64,000 nt of DNA from positions 9,486,001 to 9,550,000 of the forward strand of contig NC_085124.1 of the NCBI RefSeq assembly GCF_030269925.1, read 5' to 3'. A model generated the notes under the pieces. It was not told the origin of the DNA. It searched no databases and saw only the letters and a program-made list of their open reading frames with translations. Shown piece by piece: positions 47,201 through 58,900 of the stretch; position 1 is the stretch's first letter; the number at the start of each line of letters is the position of its first letter. Made by a program: the position numbers and the translations under genes. The DNA comes from Bombyx mori. Taxonomy: Eukaryota > Arthropoda > Insecta > Lepidoptera > Bombycidae.

Positions 47201-50200
47201 TATATTTATAAACTTTAACAAAAGCAAAACATTAACTGTTCCCTTCACACTCATAAGCTAGACCGCGCGAGAGAGAGAGAGAGATGGGCAGACTTTTCAT
47301 GATGCCGCAGACTTTTCATGATGACGTCGCACTGCATGCGAATGCAAGTCTGCCGCGCGCTTATTTACAAACAGTACATAAGCGCAACGTGTGAATTTGT
47401 TGAATGCGGTGCGAGCTACATGGTAGGCGGAGTGGGAGGTGTTTGGTTTTATTTTCGTTACGGAATTTCTTGATTCGGTCGCCGCGCTCAAAGCCCGCGA
47501 TAAAAGCTATGCAATAGCTTAAAAATATTGTGCTTTAACAAATAAATCTGTTTGTTACGCCTTAACGGTAGTTCTTAATGATTTTCAATTTATCGCACTA
47601 ACCGTAACGTTATACGTTTTAAGGAACCGGTGTTGTTCAGTGGAACAGTCAAGGAAAATATTTTGTACGGAGCTTTAGATGAAAACGAAGAAGTACAAAA
47701 TGAAAAGGTAATTATAAAAAAGATTTATGTATTTTAGTGATATTGAGAAAAAATATAAATTAGATAACGGATTCTAGCTTGACGTAAAATTATCTACAAT
47801 ACAAGCAGAGCTAAGATGCTACTTTTAAGTGTCTGTATTCTAATAGGTAAGATATTTTTTTTATTTTTTTTATTGTTTAGGTCGGTGGACGAGCCCATGG
47901 CCCGTCTGGTGTTTAGTGGTTACCGGAGCCCATAGACATCTACAACGTAAATGCCGCCACCTACCTTGAGATATGAGTTCTAAGGTCTCAGTATAGTTAC
48001 AACGGCTGCCCCACCCTTCAAACCGAAACGCATTACTGCTTCACGGCAGAAATAGATAGGGTGGTGGTACCTACCCGCGTAGACTCACAAGAGGTCCTAC
48101 CACCAGTAAGACTGCATGCTCGCGTTCGAACCATGCCTCGAGGGTAACGTCACTCACATTATAATGTTTATATGATCTCCGGTTGCCACTTAAAAAATCT
48201 TAACTTAACAACAAAGCTTAAAAAATGCATAGAGACGCTGCAGCTCTCTGGTTATGCGATTTGACCACAAAAAAATGGTTTGAAACAACCTTCATTTAAA
48301 AAAAAAGAGTAAATATTCAAAGAGGTATTGTTAACTTTTTTTCATAGCTACTTTAAAATCGAGAATTTTTCGATTTTCCGATTCGATTGTCGTATTCAAT
48401 TTTAACGATCGTTTAATCGTAAGTGATTATCGTCTCCTGCTCGAGAGAAAATCGAACATTTCAGAGTTGTACGTAACGTGCAGATTAATTTACCTACTAC
48501 GGTATTTTCGGTGAGCCTCATGTCTTTTATGTAAACGAAACTTACGGAAAGTTTTACAGCATGGCAGGCAGCGTCTATGTAAATAAAAACGAAATGCTGT
48601 TCGTTGGTAATCGCAGCACTTGAGAACGCCCGGATTTATTTCGATAATTTTATCTTCACAATAGTTCAAGTGAGGTTCTGGACTGTACAAATCATGTGAA
48701 CTAGTTAAGCTGCTTTCATACTACGCTATACTATAGTACCATATAGTAAAGCAGCGTATACTTAGCCAATAATATATAGTACAGTACAGTGTGAACGTGT
48801 CCATAACAGTGTATGGTGCGCGATAGTGTTGTGCTATGAGCTATATACTGTTACGCGCTGGGGTTCGGGATAAGTAAAATTCCACCAAAGTACAACTAAA
48901 AACTGTATTCAACACTTAGAACACTTAAAACACTCAACAAACACTTTAAAACTCTCAATTCGTTTCTTCCGCTTCGCTTCAGGTAATCCGTTCGCTGTTT
49001 CGCTTCGACTAGTTCTGATTACTAACTGACTGCGTGCCATCTCTACAACGCTTTTATTGCCGATTTCACATCCCTAGAATTACCGAGTATATTCCACACA
49101 TTTCGAGTATTGTGTTTCCGCTATCTGACAATAGATGGCGTTGTACTTCTCGAGCGCTCTAGATGCTACTAGATCCTTCGTTCGGCTATTCGGCGATAGA
49201 TGGCGTTACTCTTACAGGTGTAACAATACTATATGCTATTATATTATAGCGTAGTCTCAAAGCAGCTTAAAGGGCTATTCATTACGCAAGAGTCCTCCTA
49301 GGGAGGGGCGTGGATATTACGTCATATTTTTCAAGTTCGAGTCTTCCATTTAAACGTCAACATTTCCGAATAAAGCGCTTAGTAAAACTACTATTATTAT
49401 TTGTCTTATTTCTAATGCTACAGTTTTAGAATAATACAAAAATCATAATTGCAATATCCCTAAAAAAAGGTATATTTTTATCAAATTAGGTGTATTAATT
49501 ATCTTCAGCTCTTTGATATAAAATCTCAAAAGTCATTAGAAAAGGACCAGGCTTTTTTTAATGACTTTAAAATTTTACATAAGGAACCGCGGTGAGATTT
49601 ATATCAAAGGGCTGAAGATAAGTAAATAAAAATAGGCATTAAAAGTCGTCGTGGCCTAAAGGATAAGAAGTATCTTGCGGTGCACCAGTGTTCGAATCCC
49701 GCAGGCGGGTACCAATTTTTCCAATGAAATACGTACTTAACAAATGTTCTCTCTCCATTTACTTCCATGGTGAAGGAATAACATCGTGTAATAAAAAATT
49801 AAACAATTGCACTTGAAATTTTACTTGTGGTTGGACCTCTTGAGGGTCCGCGCAGGTAGGTACCACCACCCCGCCTATTTCTGTCGTGAAGCAGTAATGC
49901 GTTTCGGTTTGAAGGATGGGGCAGCCGTTGTAACTATACTGAGACCTTAAAACTTATATCTCAAGGTATGTGGGGGAATTTACGTTGTAAATGTCTATGG
50001 ACTTTGGTAACCGCTTAACATAAGGTGGGCCATGAGTTCGTCCACCCCAGTAAGCAATAAAAAAATATTGAAAAATTTGCATAAGATGAAACTGATTTTA
50101 TTTGTAACTAGCGACCCACCCTCGCTTCGCTTCGGAAACTGTAATTTATTATTGATTTCTCCATTATTTAATGGATATTATTATACATATAAACCTTCCT

Positions 50201-51276
50201 CTTCAATCACTCTATCTATTAAAAAAAATCGCATCTAAATCCGTTGCGTAGTTTGAAAGATTTAAGCATATATATTATTATACATAGGGGTAAAGGGACA
50301 GAAAGCAACTTTGTTTTATACTATGTAGTGCAGTGTTTGTTTCTTACCAAGGACGAGCCAGCGTGGATGGTGGCAGCTCGCACTGCTCATCTGCACGAGC
50401 TAGTGACCGGCACCCGCCAAGGCTGGGACAGAGAGGTAGGCGCCGGCGGTAGTCAGCTGAGCGGGGGACAGAAACAAAGGGTGGCCATTGCACGGGCCAT
50501 TGTTAAGGTAATTTATCAGCTATTGTTAACGGTAGGCAGCGGCTTGGCTCTGCCTCTGGCATTGCTGAAGTCCATGGGTGAAGGTAACCACTCACCATCA
50601 GGTGGGCCGTATGCTCGTCTGCTACAAGGGCAGTAAAAATAAAGCCACGATTAAAAATAAACTTGATTTTTTTAAATCTTTTTATTCTGTTATCATAATG
50701 GTTCCCAAAAAGGAAGATACGACAGATTCTTTGGTTAATTTATACTGAGAAAATAAAACATTGAAAATTTAGTCGCAATTTAGAACTAATAAAAATATAA
50801 TATGTTGATAAAAAATTAAATTAATGTAATGTAAAAAAAATTACATATATAAAATTAGAATGAGTTGGAATCACACTTAGAGCCTTTTTGAATGAAATAC
50901 TTTTAATCAATAAAACTCCGAAAACAGTTTCGAAACCAAATTATATCTTGTATTAAACTATGGTATTCTTTTTTAGAATCCGAAAATCTTGATCCTCGAC
51001 GAAGCCACATCAGCGCTAGATACGTATTCGGAGTACTTAGTTGATAAAGCTTTAAAAGAGATCAGTAAGTCTAGAACGGTTCTGACCATAGCGCACAGGT
51101 TGAGCACGATACAGTCCGCGGACGAGGTCGCTGTGCTCGAGAATGGAGTTGTAGTTGAGACGGGACCTTACGCCGAGCTAGTAGCCAAACCGGACGGCCT
51201 CTTTAGGGAGTTGATAACGCATCAAACGTTTACCGCGAAATCGAGAGACAAAAAGGATATGCAGAAAAGTCAATGA
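41215..51276 (+). CDS. ABCB10: ABCB10-like mitochondrial ABC half-transporter
   Basis: ABCB10 is an inner-mitochondrial-membrane ABC exporter linked to haem synthesis and oxidative stress. Ten exons: 41215-41566, 42942-43148, 43346-43548, 44253-44387, 44790-44936, 45629-45860, 46450-46727, 47624-47707, 50352-50507, 50977-51276. Phases agree and give 697 aa (human about 738). Exon 1 is a basic, Arg/Lys-rich, acid-poor N-terminus consistent with a mitochondrial presequence. The membrane domain spans about residues 115-425 ([38 protein letters not shown]). The nucleotide-binding domain has Walker [10 protein letters not shown] (470-478), Q-loop GYVGQEP, signature LSGGQ (582-586), Walker [13 protein letters not shown] (602-613) and switch His in TIAHRLST (638). 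All ATPase motifs look intact. Exon 9 ([17 protein letters not shown]) was placed by phase and position. It is followed by an AT-rich 3' UTR, with AATAAA near 52059. Confidence 0.95.
42415..42689. mobile_element. MITE with GAGTCG ends, copy 2, in ABCB10 intron 1
   Basis: Same family and orientation as 8914-9189. The left flank is ATAT but the right flank is AAGT, so the two flanks do not match, unlike the other three copies. Confidence 0.88.
44012..44198. mobile_element. CACTGAGTTTCTCGC repeat copy in ABCB10 intron 3
   Basis: Inverted orientation, ending GAAACTCAGTGGGCTATGTC, close to exon 4. Confidence 0.6.
44976..45190 (+). mobile_element. Bm1/BmSE-type SINE in ABCB10 intron 5
   Basis: Plus-strand copy without head, from CTGGTGGTAGGACCTCTTG to TAATCTAAGCCATAAAAAAA. 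Confidence 0.88.
45925..46350. mobile_element. CACTGAGTTTCTCGC family copy interrupted by a nested repeat
   Basis: The inverted copy runs through 45925-46177, is interrupted by the GGCAGCGGCTTGG element at 46178-46291, and resumes at about 46292 with AAGCACCGGGATGGATCGGG. The uninterrupted copy at 33940-34000 shows the joined sequence. Confidence 0.75.
46178..46291 (+). mobile_element. GGCAGCGGCTTGG repeat inserted into another repeat
   Basis: The unit starts AGGTAGGCAGCGG and ends GGGCAATAAAAAAAA, followed by a resumed host repeat. It lies in ABCB10 intron 6. Confidence 0.82.
46787..46927 (-). mobile_element. Internally deleted SINE in ABCB10 intron 7
   Basis: The body jumps from CACCTTGAGATA directly to GCCGCGCGGACTCACAAG, so about 100 bp of the middle is missing. 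The two junction sides otherwise match the family. Confidence 0.82.
47109..47518. mobile_element. Possible non-autonomous element with GCTATTGCATAGC ends
   Basis: GCTATTGCATAGC at 47109-47121 recurs as its exact complement at 47506-47518. Outside both sit GC-rich blocks (GCGCTCGGGGACTGCCGCGG, GCGCTCAAAGCCCGCGAT) that look like diverged direct repeats. The interior (GC-rich, with an AG microsatellite at about 47268-47283 and two copies of CAGACTTTTCATGATG) is unlike the AT-rich surroundings. No target duplication was found. Confidence 0.45.
47853..48106 (-). mobile_element. Bm1/BmSE-type SINE in ABCB10 intron 8
   Basis: Headless copy from TTTTTATTGTTTAGGTCGG to GTCCTACCACCAGTAA. Confidence 0.88.
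48709..49266. mobile_element. TTAA-flanked piggyBac-type MITE, split by a solo LTR
   Basis: The ends GCTGCTTTCATACTACGCTA and (inverted) GCTGCTTTGAGACTACGCTA form inverted repeats of about 38 bp. TTAA flanks both ends (48705-48708 and 49267-49270), the piggyBac signature. Without the inserted LTR and its duplication the element would be about 177 bp and is non-coding. It lies in ABCB10 intron 8. Confidence 0.88.
48849..49225. mobile_element. Solo LTR of an LTR retrotransposon
   Basis: The 377-bp block starts TGTTAC and ends GTAACA (TG...CA with a 6-bp inverted repeat) and is flanked by ATAC on both sides (48845-48848 and 49226-49229). A 4-bp duplication fits Gypsy-like elements. There is no internal coding region between two LTRs, so this is a solo LTR left by recombination. 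Confidence 0.85.
49499..49621. repeat. Short hairpin element, about 30-bp arms
   Basis: TTATCTTCAGCTCTTTGATA (49499-49518, continuing AAATCTCA) pairs with TGAGATTTATATCAAAGG...CTGAAGATAA (49593-49621). A second inner pair, AAGTCATTA and TAATGACTT, also folds. It may be a small MITE or a hairpin RNA precursor. Confidence 0.7.
49645..50064 (+). mobile_element. Full-length Bm1/BmSE-type SINE with tRNA head
   Basis: It starts with GTCGTGGCCTAAAGGAT (A-box-like) and GTGTTCGAATCCC (B-box-like), and ends CCAGTAAGCAATAAAAAA. It lies in ABCB10 intron 8. Confidence 0.9.
50107..50290. mobile_element. CTAGCGACCCACCC-type dispersed repeat
   Basis: The start AACTAGCGACCCACCCTCGC and the ending AAATCCGTTGCGTAG...TATATATTATTATACAT resemble the repeats at 25559 and 57895 in layout, but the interior differs. 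Confidence 0.5.
50524..50640 (+). mobile_element. GGCAGCGGCTTGG repeat copy in ABCB10 intron 9
   Basis: It begins about 16 bp after the exon 9 donor and ends GGGCAGTAAAAATAAAG. Confidence 0.78.
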
Positions 51277-52916
51277 GTTTTATGTACCTCATCACAAAAA
51301 CGTCCAAGCAAGGATCAAAATCTGTTGACGGCTACTAAATCGGTTCCCGGCATATTGTTGTTGCAAATTTAAAATCTCTTAAGTGACATTTTTAGCCAAA
51401 ATGATGTTTTCATATATTATTGATGAAAGTTATTTTGAATACCTATACTCAGAAAAAAATCTCATCTGCATATCTTTATTAGGCGTCAATCTTAAAAAAT
51501 TCTAAGTGTCGCGGTTTGTATTTTATTGTAGATCAAAGTATACTGTGTGCTCAAAAAAATATTTGCATATTTTTTTCTTTTTCAGGAGATAGTTTTATTA
51601 GATTTTCTCGAAAACTACATTTATACACATAGGAGATCTCAAATTTGCATCGACGACATGTTAGTTTTTAAATTATTTACGTAATGTTACTTGTTAATTG
51701 TGGCAATGTGTGTAAACATGTAACTCGTTAATTGTGGCAGTGTGTGTAACATCATAATGTTCTTTTTTCACGGTCCGACCGTGCCCGTATTTTTAGTTTT
51801 CAAGTGTATATTTAATTCGAAACGTCTTATTTACTTGGCTTAGCTGTACGCTTGGGCTATTTTCAAATTAAACGTTCGGTTATTATGTGGACCAAATTGT
51901 TTTAACGTGGATAAGATGGATTGCTTATTATAAATTGTCCATTTTGTTTTTCGATAAGTTAGTAGTACGTCATGTTGAAAAATTTGAAAAGGAAAACTTT
52001 GTATATTAGCGGAATGTGTTTGTTGTTTAATTGTTGAATTTATTGTAATTTTATTTAAAATAAATATATATTATATATTATTTAACTGTCGAGTGACAAG
52101 GGTTATGGATAAATTTACGCATGGAACAAATAAATGGTTGTTGTTTTCGGAAAGTGAATCGTCATTTTAATTAATTTGATAAATAACTATATAAATATGA
52201 AGGTAAGTGCTCACTACAAATTGAATATAAATTAAGATATGTGTATCCATCCTGCCTACTTTTGCCGCGAAATGGTAATGAGCTCTTGTGTCAAGAATGA
52301 GACAGTCTTTGTAATATACAAAGTCAGACTTAGACCTAATGTTTCTAGTTTCTAGGACATTCACCTTATCGAGAATTGAAAGGCTATTTGGTTTAAGCGA
52401 CATTTCACTTAATATGCAACATTTATCTTTGTAATTGAAGGTGTGTTTTATTTGGTATAATAGTTCGATGTTTTTAATTGAATTTCAATTAAGTTTATTC
52501 CATTCAAATAGCTGTAGAAGTTTTTTTGTTATGATATCTTTTTTTCAAAATTTAAACTTTAAATGGCTCTCCTATAAAGTTGCAAAAATGTCGGTTAAAA
52601 CAAAACACCTACCATGAAATTTAAGTTTTATTGACAAAATTAATGTTGCGAAATAAACACTGGCCTTTGATATATGTACACTATTGGCGGCATAATACAT
52701 ACTTTGAGGAACTACTACCGTGATGAACAACTAAAACGAAACTACGCTAATTTGCAACACGTAAAGCGTTTGTTGTTACTACATCATAATCATAACAAAC
52801 AGTATAAATATGTAAATGGACCTTGCCCTGAGCGGGTGTATAAACCTCGCCAAAGTCTCCGCTAGACTCGCGTCCGTACACTTGCGCTCAGACGGTACGC
52901 GTGAGAACATCGCAAC
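51277..52916. other. ABCB10 3' UTR and region upstream of the acyl-CoA synthetase
   Basis: AT-rich. It holds a roughly 35-bp tandem duplication (51685-51752), a candidate poly(A) signal at 52059-52064, and a decayed SINE remnant at about 52240-52340. The short ORFs here show no family motif. Confidence 0.5.
51685..51752. repeat. Imperfect tandem duplication of about 35 bp
   Basis: The two copies share GTTAATTGTGGCA and TGTGTGTAA, differing by a few bases (ACTTGTTAATTG versus ACTCGTTAATTG). Confidence 0.7.
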
Positions 52917-55900
52917 ATGGCGTCTCATTTGAAAGCGGTACGCGGGAATTTTGCGCGCCAAATCTTGAACTGCGCCAGAAATGAAAAAAAAATTAAAAGC
53001 AATCGCGTAATTCCTCAAGGCGTTTTGAGGAGGGACTTTGCTACACGTACCGCAACTGTGTCGGACAGTAAGTGCTTGAGTTCTCCGTGGGGTGAAATTC
53101 AAATTGGAAAAGAAACACTCACGGATCACGTCTTCGGTGAGGTGGAGTCATGGGCGGACAAACCATCTGTGGTGAGTTTTTTTTTTAAGCTTAATACTAA
53201 TTTTGGTAGCGTTAAAAGTTGTTGAAAAAGTGTTCGTAGTACATAATTACAGAAAATTGAAAGTGTTGTTAAAAAATTGAAAGCTGCAGGAAAATTAATG
53301 ATAATACTGATTATTTATTTTCTTTAGTACTATAATGTTCACTCATAATTTATCTCTTCCACTGAAAGCTCGCGTAAATCGCCTCAATATAAGATATTAC
53401 CAAACACATGAATGAATCAACAAGTAGATGTAAAGAATGTAGTAGCTACAGCAAAGAGCATTTAACAATTCAAAAGAATTACACAAAATGTTTAATTTAT
53501 TATTTAGTACAACATCTTTCAGCTGTTTAAACAAATCATTAAAACGCATTACCAACTTTAGGAATGTAGTTCAATGTAATTCAATGATTACCTAAAACTC
53601 TTACTTCACTCCTCATAAAATAATTTACTGTTCATTTTAATGAAGGAAGTGAGCGTATAAGTAAATCGAAAGCATATAATCAATTAAACATCATTAAAAT
53701 AGTGCAGTTACAATTATCCAGAGTACAAAGTTCACTGTTCTTTAATGTATACGGATGTAAGAAGAATATGATATGGTATAAATAGTGTGCGTTTGAAGGT
53801 TGAGGTTACATGACAGATGCTTGGCATCGAACACGCAACGCTGAAAATGGGGAAATGAAATGAATCGAAATTCATTGGCATAACGGTAGATAAATTACTA
53901 AGGACATAAGTTTATAAATACGTTTCTAAGAAGAAGGTGCCGTAAAATACATTTCGATGTTTTAATGGCCCTGATAAATACTAGGGAAAGTATGCAATCC
54001 CTCCCTTCGTGCTTTTTATTAATTTTTCTGTTTTTAAAAGACACTAACATTATAAACTTAGGCATCGGCTTGACTGTGCTATTGGAATTGCCAATATCCA
54101 TGAGCAACGGTAACCTCATGCAATCTCTGCTTGAATGCTTGATTAGAATAAAAAACCTTTGTCGGTCAATAAACCTGGTAGTCAATTTTAAATAACTGAA
54201 TTTTCACTACTAGATATCGCGCTATGTCCGCGTGTTTTCGATATTGGGCTTCCAACAAAACTTAATACACGGGTTTTCTAATGTAAAATTTTTTTTTCAA
54301 ATTCCGATGATACCGTAAGTAATCTCCAGATTTTCATAACAGTTCAACGTCTGTTCGCCCGATATATTTTTTTAATTTGAAATGCTTACAGAGGTCCTAA
54401 GTGTCATTTTCGTTACCTGCCTAAGCATTTTTTTGTTTGTTGCTTAGATGGGTGGACGAGCTTACAGCCCACCTGGTGTTAAGTGGTTACTGGAGCCCAT
54501 AGACATCCACAACGTAAATGCGCCACCCACCTTGAGATATAAGTTCTAAAGTCTCAAGTATAGTTACAACGGCTGCCCCACCCTTCAAACCGAAACGCAT
54601 TACTTCTTCACGGCAGAAATATGCAGGGTGGTGGTACCCACCCGCGAGGACTCACAAGAGGTCCTACCACCAGTAAGACAAGAGGTCCTACCACCGGTAA
54701 TCGCATTTTTGCGATTTTAAGTAAAAAATAAACAGTTCTTGTTGATTATGTGTGCTTGATCAGCGTTATTGAATTAGATAGTCAGCCTGGAAATGTTATA
54801 ATATTATGTATTTGTTTATGCACTAGGTGTAGTTTACCTACCAATTGCCTTATTTGCAAACATGACACTTTTATGTTGATACGATGTTAAATGTAATCTA
54901 TAAAAACGATTATAAATATATTTTTGTTACAGTGCAGTGTTTACTGCTTACTTCATGAAATATATAAGTATATGAAATAGTTTAATATAGTAACTTTCGT
55001 GTATACACAAATTTTTACCTAACATGTTGAAATCTTACTTCATTTCGTACGCGTATCTATGGGCATAATTTAGTACATTGTGTACGATGCATTTGATGAA
55101 ATATTTCCACTCGATAATAAAGTAATTCAAATTTTACACTATTTATTCTAAATATCAATTAAAAATCTTACTGGTGGTAGGAGCTCTTGTGAGCCCGCGC
55201 GGGTAGGTACCACCACCCTGCCTATTTCTGCCGTGAACCAGTAATGCGTTTCGGTTTGAAGGGTGGCGCAGCCGTTGTAACTATAATTGAGACCTTAGAA
55301 CTTATATCTCAGGGTGGGTGGCGCATTTACGTTGTAGATGTCTATGGGCTCCAGTAACCACTTAAAACAAGGTGGGCTGTAAAAAAATATATATATATTA
55401 TATAAAAAAAATATAATGCAACTTTATAACACTAAAAAGAAAAATGTGTTCCGATTCAGCATTTTTTATTTCACGACTATGTAAATTGGCCTGCATATTT
55501 AAATATTAAAATTATATTAATCTTAAATACCTAAACAAAGTACCTAAAAAAAAACCTGTTCGTCATATGAATACTTGCCCGTAGTGGGATCTCAAGAAAC
55601 TCGGCTCAACATCCAGGGAACGCTGACTATTGCGACATCGAGTCAGGCCGAGGATTTCAAGAAAACACCGAAGATAAAATAATATAAGATCCTTTGCACA
55701 CAGTTTTAATTACTTTTACGAATTAAATATAGTCTATGTTACCATATTGGCATGTTTTAGAAATAATCTCTAATACTCTTTAAAAGTGGTATTTACACCA
55801 AACACTGGTCATTTTTATGAAGCATCGTGTATGACGATGTTGTCCTTTCAGCAAGGTTAAATCGGCACTCGTATATAAAATAATTACGTCAATCTTCACT

Positions 55901-58900
55901 CTTAGAATGGCATGCCGTACATTGGCCATTAGATTCTTATAAGGATGTATGTATCACGTGCTCACAAGCGACTTCCACGAAGAAAGAAAAACACTGTGTC
56001 ATAAAAATCGCTAATTAGTCGTATTAAGTCTACCCAAGTGGTTAATGAAGACCATAGACATCACAACGTAAAAGCCACCATCCTCCTTCATACGTATTAC
56101 CTATATACATCGTTGGAATAAAAGTTTTGTGGATTTAAACACGATTTTCCAACATACAATGTAAAGGGCGGCCAGCGTCTACGGTACAAAGCGATTAAAA
56201 TATTGCAACACAAGAGACGGTATCTCGTGCCAAAATACTTTATCTTGCACCAGTTTCTATGTTATTCCAATAACAAACTGAACTTTGAACGGAGTTTTTA
56301 ATAAATAAAGGCCGCCGGTTGCTCTAAAGTAAATATAAAACCAGAGTGTATTGACCGACACGTTAAAGATTATTTTGTCGGTTGATCTGAATTACAATTT
56401 TTTTTTTATTTTTTTTTTATTGCTTAGATGGATCGGCGAATTCCCAACCCACCTGGAATTAAGTGGTTACTGGAGCCCATAGACATCTACAACGTAAATG
56501 CGCCACCCACCTCGAGATATAAGTTCTAAGGTCTCAAGTATAGTTACAACGGCTGCCCCATCCTTCAAACCGAAACGCATTACTGCTTCACGGTAGAAAT
56601 AGGCAGGGTGGTGGTACCCACCCGCGCGGACTCACAAGAGGTCCTACCTCCAGTAATTACGCAAATTATAATTTTGCGGGTTTCATTTTTATTACACGAT
56701 GTTATTCCTTCACCGTGGAAGTCAATCGTGAAGAAAATATATAGGAAGTTCTCAAAAGCAACGTAATGTTATGTTATTTTGCAGACTTGCGGCTCATCGG
56801 GTCGTTCATACGACTACGGTATGATGCGGATGATGGTGGAACGTTGCGCCAATGCTCTCGTCGGTCATCTGAAAATGAAGCCAGGCGAGAAAATAGGCCT
56901 TATCCTGCCGAACATTCCCGAATTTGTCGTCCTCATCCATGGTGCTATGAAGGCGGGACTTGTGGTGACATTTGCGAATCCTCTGTACACTGCAGGTTAC
57001 TACTATGTCCCTATTATATGACGTAAATTGATGTACATCAAAGCTTCTCATCTATGAAGTGCTTTTGACATGGTCGAAATGTATGCGGTGAAAGCTTTCC
57101 CATCAAATGGATCGCACGCTTTTCGGTGTATCCGAGTAATAAAATTACGAAGTAAAATTATACTATTCAAATCCTATATATGTACATATGTCTATATATT
57201 TATTACATGAATTTTAAAATGGAAAAAGGTAGGTATGACCCCACTGATCAGAATGGTTATGGAAATGGCATGACTAAATGTATGTATGTATTTTAGTAAC
57301 CTGAGACGGCCGTTATATAATTCAATTGACACTTTAAATTATTTTCTCAAATTGGATGGTTTCATTCATATGGGTTCCAGTAACAACTTAACATCAAGAG
57401 GGCCGTAAACTTGTCTAGTAAGTCAATATAAAACAGCAGAAATAGCTATTTTAAAAGTAAATTGAGCATATTGTACTTCTCATATTCATAAAACGTGAAA
57501 TCAATAGAGAAATATATCATGTAACTACCAAATTCATTTGAAACTTTCGTTGCTACCCTCGCATACTGCATGTAAAACAAATGCACATGCATAAACAACA
57601 AACACATACAAACGTAATGTGCAAATTAATCATATAAGTAATTATTCATTGTGTTAATCTGTTGTCAGGCGAATGTAATTAATTATGCACTAATATAAAT
57701 AGTTTATTTAGTTTAAAAACGCTGATCAGAATTTTGATCCAACTCATATTTACAAATTCATCGTAAAATAATCTGCCTATCTATGTATAAGTAGGTACTA
57801 AAAGCTGTAATAAGCGTCCGTGTAATGAAGATATTTGATCGTTTCAACAAGAAAAGTGTTTGGTTACATTGTAGTACCTACATTTATTATTAACTAGCTG
57901 ACCCGGCAGACTTCGTAGTGCCTCAATCGATAAATAAAAGACCTAAACTTTTGTATAAACAAACAAAAAGAATTTGTCCTACGGGGCACACATCAAAGGA
58001 AAAAAAATTATTATTTTTATTTAATTCCGAGCATTTTCATACTTTTTACCTTTTAAACCTTCTCTGGACTTCCACAAATAATTCAAGACCAAATTAGCCA
58101 AATCGGTCCAGCCGCTCTCGAGTTTTAGCGAGACAAACAAACTGCAATTCATTTATATATATATATATAGATAGATTATACCTGATTTCCATGAGAACAT
58201 GAACCAAAAAGCAGTAAATGCGATTTTAATGAAACATTTTTAATTGCTTACCAAAAGTATATATTGGCGTTTTCACCTACAAGTACTAAGTCCATCCATG
58301 TAAAATTAATTACCGAATGTGTTATGCCCGTAAAGTAAAAAAGTACACAAACTGCATTTCCGCAACGCTATTGAAGGTCTCATAATGTAGTGTAAAAATG
58401 TTACAGTTATTTCATTCTTGAAACGACATCCTACCCGGATGAGTGGTTACCGTCGCCCATGGACTTCAGCAATGCCAGGGGCAGAGCCAAGCCGGTGCCT
58501 ACCGCTTAATACTCTCCACAAGCCTCGTTTGAAGAAGGACATGTCATAGCGCTCGGGAAACACCGTAGAGGGGAGCTCATTCCATAGCCGGATGGTACAT
58601 GGCAAAAAAGATCTCTGGAAACGCACTGTGGATGACCGCAGTGGCTCCAGGTAGTATAGATGTGGATAACATCATTATGCGTAATTTTTGTTACATTGCA
58701 ATCATAAGTTTCGGTTTATATAACAATATTGCGGTTATACCAATGCAGTTGGAATCCTTACTCATCCTATTGTCTGGAACTTAAACTTAATCTTAAAGTT
58801 TAACTTTGCGGTAGGCAGCGGCTTGGCTGTGCCCCTAGTATTGGTTACGTCCATAAGCGATGGTAATCATTTAATATCTGGTGGGCCGTATGATCGTCTG

